Shown piece after piece: positions 62,401 to 64,000 of a stretch of DNA of 64,000 bases (position 1 is the stretch's first letter; every line of letters begins with the position of its first letter). This stretch comes from Effrenium voratum (Eukaryota > Sar > Dinophyceae > Suessiales > Symbiodiniaceae), in assembly GCA_963377175.1 (NCBI GenBank), contig CAUJNA010001214.1:1-64000 (forward strand), read 5' to 3'. The translations under genes and the position numbers were made by a program. A model generated the notes under the pieces. It worked only from the letters and a program-made list of their open reading frames with translations. It made no database searches and was not told the origin of the DNA.

Positions 62401-63681
62401 TGCAGTTATTGGAAGAACTATTTCGTGCATGATTTCCTCATGAAATATGAGATGGTCAAGTACAATTGCGATGGTTGCATGTTTGGTGTCCTGGACAAGG
62501 ATGGAAATTTGTTGCAAAAGTCATGGACTATTGCTTCTTCCTGTCAATCGTTGGCCAAACTGCAACAGTATAAGTGCACAAAGGATGATCAGCATGGACA
62601 GTCCAGGGGGGCGGCCCTCAAACGTGCTGAATCTTACACGTATGAAATGACTGACCTGATCCATGGATGTTTTTCTGAGTTTGCTGACAGCATGAAACAG
62701 GTTGTCACCGATAGCTCGGCTCAGAGACCCACAAAACGTGCACTTGTTGCTCTTAAGCTTCCCTCACCGGTAGCCGCAATGGCTGCTTACAATCTCGGGG
62801 AGTATTCGGAGGGCAACTTGGAGTACTGGCGAGGAGTGATGACAAGCTTCACTTCGAACACCTTGTTCCAGGAGACGAGGCCTGAGGATCGCAAGACAAT
62901 GGAGCAGATCCTCGGAGCACAGGCCACTCTCCAAAGCTCATGCGCTATGTGGGCGGCTGACTACGCGCCGGAGCTCATGGATACGCTTTGCGCCGTCAAT
63001 GACAAAGGCCTTGGCCGCATCACGCCCGGGGCAACCTGTGGCCGGAATAGCGTATACCTCGTCGTGAGTGACTCCAGCCTCGCCCTCATCAGCGGTGGCA
63101 AGAAGAACCGCAAGAGGGCGGACTTGGCGCAGGACATGAACTACAACCGCAGCACGAGTTGTAGCCACTGTGAGGTGAGAATGTGTTGGGGAAAGGACCT
63201 CACATTTCTCACGTGGACAGTGAAGAGCGCCATGAAGGACCTGAAGAAACGTCCTGAGTTTAAGGACCACGACTTCTACGTGACGGTGTACTGGTCCGGG
63301 AACGAGCTCATTGGCAGTGGTGGGATCTGCGATGAGCCCGAATGGCCATACCGATGCGGAGACGGTCACTGGCCCGAGCTGTTCAACAAGTGCGCCAAGG
63401 CGATCGATGTGCTTGAGGAGTGCAGGAGTTGGTGGGGCATTGCGAACATCACGATCTTGGCCAACACCGAGGGTTCGTACTATATGCTCCCGCCCATCTA
63501 CAACCAGTTCATGGAAAAGTTGTTGGATGAGTCGCTCAACAAGCACAAGCTCCTTCGCAAGAAGGAGTCGACGTTCTTGGTGTCTCGGCAGGACAGGCTT
63601 GACAACTACCACATGGTGGACTCCATCGAGAACCGGAAGACGACGGTACAAGAAGCTCAAGCACATGATCAGGTACCTTAA
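59401..63681 (+). CDS. Outer element pol: RT, RNase H, methyltransferase-like and SGNH-like domains
   Basis: In frame with the upstream ORF. RT spans about 59630-60460: RKYKGRTVFEGNRVVDENY, LALYGHIDSGGLWENH and LVVYVDDLKLAGP (YVDD at 60289). A copy of the VRxHxxPR...WTG module lies between RT and RNase H (EDYWEHFPEEKIWVRHHLYP, NWWTGCTVFSYADQ; 60505-60740). RNase H follows (GDADYAGEFDSRSTTGC, MSSTEAEVVAANHSV, FCEDNQATIHI, VADILTKPF). A methyltransferase-like domain is at 62010-62650 (FLCEFCCSDDSKLGD, LHASLPCTGGCPWNNIN, CDGCMFGVLDKDGN). An SGNH-hydrolase-like domain is at 63040-63640: VYLVVSDSSLA (block I Ser), VYWSGNELIG (block III Asn) and RLDNYHMVDS (block V D-x-x-H). The accessory domains come after the normal end of pol. 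Confidence 0.8.
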   Translation, partial: PNHAVHGQGGTVTKLPSLAAVASAIPEMLAPAMPVTVNEEGKTVHEHRACVTAVIEEHIKDNREDLVNALLMTAAVARLIPRSEVANTPEAKKALDVEWEKLRSKGTWDESRVKECKTVIAEAKAKGEKAHIARIFEACYLKGSELAVGDPSRKYKGRTVFEGNRVVDENYEQAMFAELGSSPASMEAGKIVDLYGSQPGFGKQQGDAKQAYTQALFEGITTWVRLPRDRWPKEWIGKYNDPLSPLILALYGHIDSGGLWENHFETGLRKNKWRPLLKGIWQSVFFHDELKLLLVVYVDDLKLAGPTANLAKGWKNIESAIEIDTPESLGRYFGCEHVEQNQVTLTKEHHPFAHVFEKQSASPAVPHRTEDYWEHFPEEKIWVRHHLYPRRKRYAPENFEGLLDLRVTCVAKGNTYEYLEDSWKAQADVKEKNWWTGCTVFSYADQVGGHAAAAAMRNKTAAKKQSKKPKFKELIDMDHPKDGCMKKPVNIVHYDMADFLDSCVESYCELAKTSRATLKNVSTPFHEMRTALPRESEKEPTGKLQPIASRVLMKILFAARMARYDLLRATQSLASRVTKWSKDCDEGLHRLVAYINSTLNHRMSCFIGDSLLDCRLWVFGDADYAGEFDSRSTTGCVAVIVGPNTYYPINAFSKKQTSTAMSSTEAEVVAANHSVRAQGLPTLSLMSVLWELLDAPKEKQPAGGNAKPIPFPGRDNSGQGGNPVLVYVDPELDEIRYGGFEQHERTIAPLRGNVHLNEKFKVAFCEDNQATIHIIQTGNSAQLRHADRTQRTSLAWLREQFTKGFFNLVNVNTVYQVADILTKPFTSKAKWDHACNLIGVRWVQLDGNITIKPAPTSEAQASAVSTHETYDRFLCEFCCSDDSKLGDKSRLPAFGCKVLRVTERQNALVADTLQWVFDEVQLFRKNVKSKTPPCVMLHASLPCTGGCPWNNINGQTQEGQAKIQEHKALFRKLLKRLDKLITMLRQLDIVLVINMELPKLCSYWKNYFVHDFLMKYEMVKYNCDGCMFGVLDKDGNLLQKSWTIASSCQSLAKLQQYKCTKDDQHGQSRGAALKRAESYTYEMTDLIHGCFSEFADSMKQVVTDSSAQRPTKRALVALKLPSPVAAMAAYNLGEYSEGNLEYWRGVMTSFTSNTLFQETRPEDRKTMEQILGAQATLQSSCAMWAADYAPELMDTLCAVNDKGLGRITPGATCGRNSVYLVVSDSSLALISGGKKNRKRADLAQDMNYNRSTSCSHCEVRMCWGKDLTFLTWTVKSAMKDLKKRPEFKDHDFYVTVYWSGNELIGSGGICDEPEWPYRCGDGHWPELFNKCAKAIDVLEECRSWWGIANITILANTEGSYYMLPPIYNQFMEKLLDESLNKHKLLRKKESTFLVSRQDRLDNYHMVDSIENRKTTVQEAQAHDQVP

Positions 63682-64000
63682 AGGAACAAGGCACTCGCGA
63701 CACAACCTGCGACCAAAGGTACAAACACAGGACAAACGAATTCCACTCAACATTGACACATACACAGATGCCAACTGGGCATCGTGTGAGACAGCAAGGA
63801 AAAGTACAACAGCAGTACACAAGCAACAATAGCACTTTCATCAGCAGAATCAGAGCTGTACGCGATTGGTACGGGCACAGGAGAGCCTCTACATCAGCAA
63901 CTTCATCAAGGAAGCATTTGAAGCACGCATCATCATAAGGATACACACAGACAGCAGCGCAGCAAAGTCAATTTCAATGAGAGAAGGTACATCAAAGAAA
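63645..64000 (+). pseudogene. RNase H fragment of another copia family, runs off right edge
   Basis: KHMIRYLKGTRHS and IDTYTDANWASCETARKSTT give the RT-RNase H connection and first Asp block. After a frame change ALSSAESELYAIGTGTGE gives the Glu block, and IIIRIHTDSSAAKSISMREG the second Asp block. It resembles the fragment at 38.3-39.1 kb. The first codons overlap the end of the outer element ORF, marking an abrupt junction near 63650. Confidence 0.75.

Larger units (their letters stand above)
43725..63650 (+). mobile_element. Outer copia-type LTR retrotransposon, split by the inner element, 3' end missing
   Basis: A primer site at 43725, a coiled-coil gag starting at 43777, CCCH zinc fingers, protease, integrase, RT, RNase H and a long C-terminal extension follow in copia order (integrase before RT). 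The inner element interrupts gag at 44030-55119. The coding sequence ends at a TAA at 63679-63681; at about 63650 the sequence turns into RNase H of another family, so the 3' LTR is missing. Coordinates of both ends are inferred. Confidence 0.75.

Overview
This is a eukaryotic nuclear window, most likely from a dinoflagellate of the Symbiodinium type. The evidence is multi-exon genes with short introns (about 105 bp) that start with GA or GC as well as GT and end in AG followed by G, a very high load of divergent Ty1/copia pol genes, a Helitron-class Rep-helicase gene, and many tandem arrays. No bacterial operon structure is present. Exon limits are read by eye and are approximate unless stated.

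Layout. (1) 1-6.2 kb, minus strand: exons of an unrecognised gene with a protein-kinase-like part, an in-frame TAG and a reading-frame break; it runs off the left edge. (2) 6.4-9.7 kb: tandem and segmental duplications, ending with a 314-bp duplication that copies the last codons of the helicase. (3) 9.6-19.3 kb, minus strand: a Helitron-type gene of at least ten exons (C2H2 finger, DUF6570-like region, Helitron_like_N, HUH Rep with a Tyr pair, PIF1 helicase). (4) 19.7-22.6 kb, minus strand: six tandem copies of one phase-0/0 exon with a SAP-like motif. (5) 23.4-24.9 kb: three satellite arrays (61, 73 and 40 bp) and a tRNA-like sequence. (6) 25.3-30.9 kb: a decayed copia element and unassigned open frames. 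(7) 31.5-34.7 kb, plus strand: a SUV3-type RNA helicase with a possible mitochondrial presequence, one 1.8-kb intron and no C-terminal region, the only recognisable cellular gene. (8) 35-43.5 kb: decayed copia fragments on both strands and a second kinase-like fragment.

(9) 43.7-63.65 kb is the most informative part. A full-length copia-type element (44030-55119) with 256-bp LTRs, a 5-bp target-site duplication, a primer site and a polypurine tract lies inside the gag of a second copia-type element (43.7 to about 63.65 kb). Both have the same 15-nt primer site, which reads as the anticodon arm of a tRNA rather than a tRNA 3' end. Both carry accessory domains not usual for copia: a HAD-like domain in the first ORF of the inner element, an SGNH-hydrolase-like domain at the C-terminus of the outer pol, a methyltransferase-like Rossmann domain in both but at different positions, and a small module (VRxHxxPR ... 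WTGxTxF) used three times. (10) From about 63.65 kb an RNase H fragment of a third copia family begins and runs off the right edge.

The retroelement proteins fit standard gag-protease-integrase-RT-RNase H roles. What the accessory domains do is inference. Frame breaks in the inner element are few and lie at short homopolymers, so sequencing error, programmed frameshifting and real decay cannot be separated from this sequence alone.
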